Assembly: GCF_001700435.1 (NCBI RefSeq)
Contig: NZ_LYPC01000022.1
Span: forward strand, 124,001 to 188,000
From: Paenibacillus pectinilyticus
Lineage (GTDB): Bacteria; Bacillota; Bacilli; Paenibacillales; NBRC-103111
Direction of reading: 5' to 3'
Length of the DNA: 64,000 nt
Shown here in pieces: positions 62,691 to 64,000 of this stretch (position 1 is its first letter; each line of letters begins with the position of its first letter). Both the position numbers and the translations under genes were made by a program. The notes under the pieces are model-generated. The model searched no databases and was not told the origin of the DNA. It saw nothing but the letters and a program-made list of their open reading frames with translations.

Positions 62691-63572
62691 ATGGATTACA
62701 CATCTCCAATTGAAGAGACATTTAAGATGTTACGGGTTCCCAAAATTACCATTGCGGCCGGTCGCCGTCATACCGTTGGTCTTAAATCGGACGGGACAGT
62801 GATTGCTGTGGGTGATAATAAATGTGGCCAATGTGATGTAAGCGGCTGGCGTGACATGGTTGCGATTGCGGCTGGTAATGTTCATATGGCGACAAACACA
62901 GGTAATGCGCATACTATCGGTCTTACATCTAACGGAACGGTGGCCGCCGTAGGTTGGAACAGGCATAATCAATGTGATGTAAACGATTGGCGCGATATTG
63001 TGGCGGTAGCAGCTGGGTGGCGTCGTTCCGTTGGGCTTAAACTGGATGGCACAGTAATCGCTGTGGGTCGAAATAATGAAGGCCAATGCGATGTAACTGG
63101 CTGGCGTGATATGGTTGCCGTATCGGCGGGGGACTGGCATACCGTCGGGCTTAAATCGGATGGAAAGGTATTGATTGTAGGTAATAATCGATATGGTCAA
63201 TGCAATGTAAACGGCTGGTCCGATATTGTGGCTGTATCGGCGGGTTACCTGCATACTGTAGGGCTCAAATCAGATGGCACGGTGGCAGCTGCGGGGCTGA
63301 ATAGGCATGGCCAATGTGATGTAAGCGGCTGGCGCGATATTGTGGCAATAGCAGCAGGTAGTCATCATACAATCGGTCTGAAATTGGACGGAACGGTCGT
63401 TGCTGTGGGGTGGCATAAGCATGGCCAATGCCAGGTAAGTGATTGGCACGATATTGTGGCGGTAGCAGCAGGCTGTGCTCATACGATAGGCCTTAAAAAA
63501 GATGGCACAGTGGTTGCTGTAGGTGATAATGAATATGGTCAATGTGATGTAAGCGAGTGGCGTTTAGGTTAA
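62691..63572 (+). CDS. RCC1-like seven-repeat beta-propeller protein
   Basis: A 293-residue protein of seven tandem repeats of about 40 residues. Each has the form H-T-[VI]-G-L-K-x-D-G-T-V-x-A-V-G-x-N-x-x-G-Q-C-x-V-x-x-W-x-D-[IM]-V-A-[VI]-[AS]-A-G. The first repeat has a 10-residue insert (MATNTG region), and the third begins with RRSVG. The C-terminal repeat stops early and the N-terminal ITIAAG strand can complete it, as in a closed seven-bladed propeller. No signal peptide, so cytosolic. Each repeat keeps one Cys (GQC). AAAGGAGG precedes the ATG. Function unknown; such proteins usually bind other proteins. Confidence 0.85.
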   Translation: MDYTSPIEETFKMLRVPKITIAAGRRHTVGLKSDGTVIAVGDNKCGQCDVSGWRDMVAIAAGNVHMATNTGNAHTIGLTSNGTVAAVGWNRHNQCDVNDWRDIVAVAAGWRRSVGLKLDGTVIAVGRNNEGQCDVTGWRDMVAVSAGDWHTVGLKSDGKVLIVGNNRYGQCNVNGWSDIVAVSAGYLHTVGLKSDGTVAAAGLNRHGQCDVSGWRDIVAIAAGSHHTIGLKLDGTVVAVGWHKHGQCQVSDWHDIVAVAAGCAHTIGLKKDGTVVAVGDNEYGQCDVSEWRLG

Positions 63573-63638
63573 GGTATTTTGGAATATCAAAGGAAGTGAT
63601 GTTTTAGGAGCAACCTCACTTCCACTTTATGGTGCAAC

Positions 63639-64000
63639 TCAACGAAGGGATGAAGCTTTCAATTTGAAGCCTTTCATACAATGATCCCAAGCTTGGTTTG
63701 ATCCTTTCCAGTCTTCTCCCTTTGGTAGAAGTACCATGCTAATTCCATTCAGTCCCCAATCCTCGTAAATCACGTCTTTGCGATCCTCCTGATGGTTATT
63801 CACGATCAGAAGATGGAATTTCCTGGGACTCAACCTTTTTAATGCTGCGTGTAGTTCCTTTGCTTCCTTTCTTTTCGCATTGGTTCTAATAAAAAGAATC
63901 GGTTGATCTTGAATCATTCTCAAAAACCGATCTACGCGTCGATTGAGCTTTTGTTTAAACGCGGGATACGCTTCCTGCCATCGAACTGCGCTGAGATAAA
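63639..64000 (-). CDS. DUF1796 papain-like cysteine-peptidase-fold protein (C-terminal part)
   Basis: The frame on the minus strand is open past the window edge: codons before the TTG at 63923 read WQEAYPAFKQKLNRRVDRFLRM and continue into DQPILFIRTNAKRKEAKE, a pattern typical of DUF1796 C-termini (RRVxRFL ... LFIR ... LLIVNN). About 120 residues are visible and the N-terminal half lies outside. The family is a putative papain-like peptidase with unknown function, and the catalytic residues are not in view. Confidence 0.75.
   Translation of the reverse strand, partial: YLSAVRWQEAYPAFKQKLNRRVDRFLRMIQDQPILFIRTNAKRKEAKELHAALKRLSPRKFHLLIVNNHQEDRKDVIYEDWGLNGISMVLLPKGEDWKGSNQAWDHCMKGFKLKASSLR

Noticed and set aside
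62700-63560. CRISPR-like regular repeats
   Set aside because: The periodicity is about 120 bp and in frame, encoding RCC1-like protein repeats. There are no spacers or cas genes.

Overview
The window looks like chromosome of an endospore-forming Bacillota, most likely Paenibacillaceae. The evidence is a gerABC spore-germination operon, an S-layer-anchored (SLH) protein, an MreBH-like actin, a Gram-positive RND pump, sigma-54 (SigL/RpoN), strong AGGAGG ribosome binding sites with frequent GTG/TTG starts, and many hairpin-plus-T terminators. No rRNA, tRNA, CRISPR array or prophage was seen. One insertion sequence is present.

Layout. 1-13.7 kb holds mixed housekeeping and accessory genes: the 3' part of a purine permease, a transglutaminase-like protein, a GH127 arabinofuranosidase behind a cre-like operator, a glycosyltransferase, an APH-like kinase, an orphan Spo0B-type sensor kinase, a frameshifted GNAT acetyltransferase, an AbrB-type membrane protein, a sulfatase-modifying-factor-like protein with an overlapping unknown partner, and an MFS transporter. 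14.1-17.6 kb is a large secreted beta-helix/PKD/FnIII/PA14 protein. 17.6-24.1 kb holds mreBH, an OmpR/HisKA two-component system and an RND transporter. The two-component and RND promoters carry the same 11-bp-spaced direct-repeat operator, so they probably form one regulon.

24.2-39.9 kb is the most coherent block. It contains rpoN (sigma-54), the beta-lysine N-acetyltransferase ablB, a seven-gene catabolic operon (yokU, aminotransferase, CoA-transferase A and B, M20 deacylase, gabT-like aminotransferase, gabD-like dehydrogenase), lysine 2,3-aminomutase kamA, and a PAS/AAA+/Fis sigma-54 activator (KamR/RocR type). Together these encode a route from L-lysine through beta-lysine, N-acetyl-beta-lysine, 4-acetamidobutyrate and GABA to succinate. 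Sequence matching the -24/-12 sigma-54 promoter stands before yokU and, independently, before kamA. A 1674-bp insertion sequence with a twice-frameshifted transposase sits just upstream of the kamA promoter. It landed in the T-tract of a neighbouring terminator.

40-50.5 kb holds a NodB/YkoP deacetylase, a divergent small catalase, gerABC, a DUF4309 lipoprotein, a short-chain dehydrogenase remnant, an ABM-domain protein, a Rieske oxygenase and msrA. 50.5-53.6 kb is a cytochrome bd operon (small membrane gene, cydA, cydB, cydS) behind a perfect Fnr-type palindrome that also resembles a Rex site. 53.6-59.9 kb is a zinc-starvation island: divergent ycgR-ycgQ and znuC-znuB-znuA-yciC, with several Zur-box-like palindromes between them. 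60-64 kb holds a YcdB/SLH surface protein, a seven-repeat RCC1-like protein and the 3' part of a DUF1796 gene.
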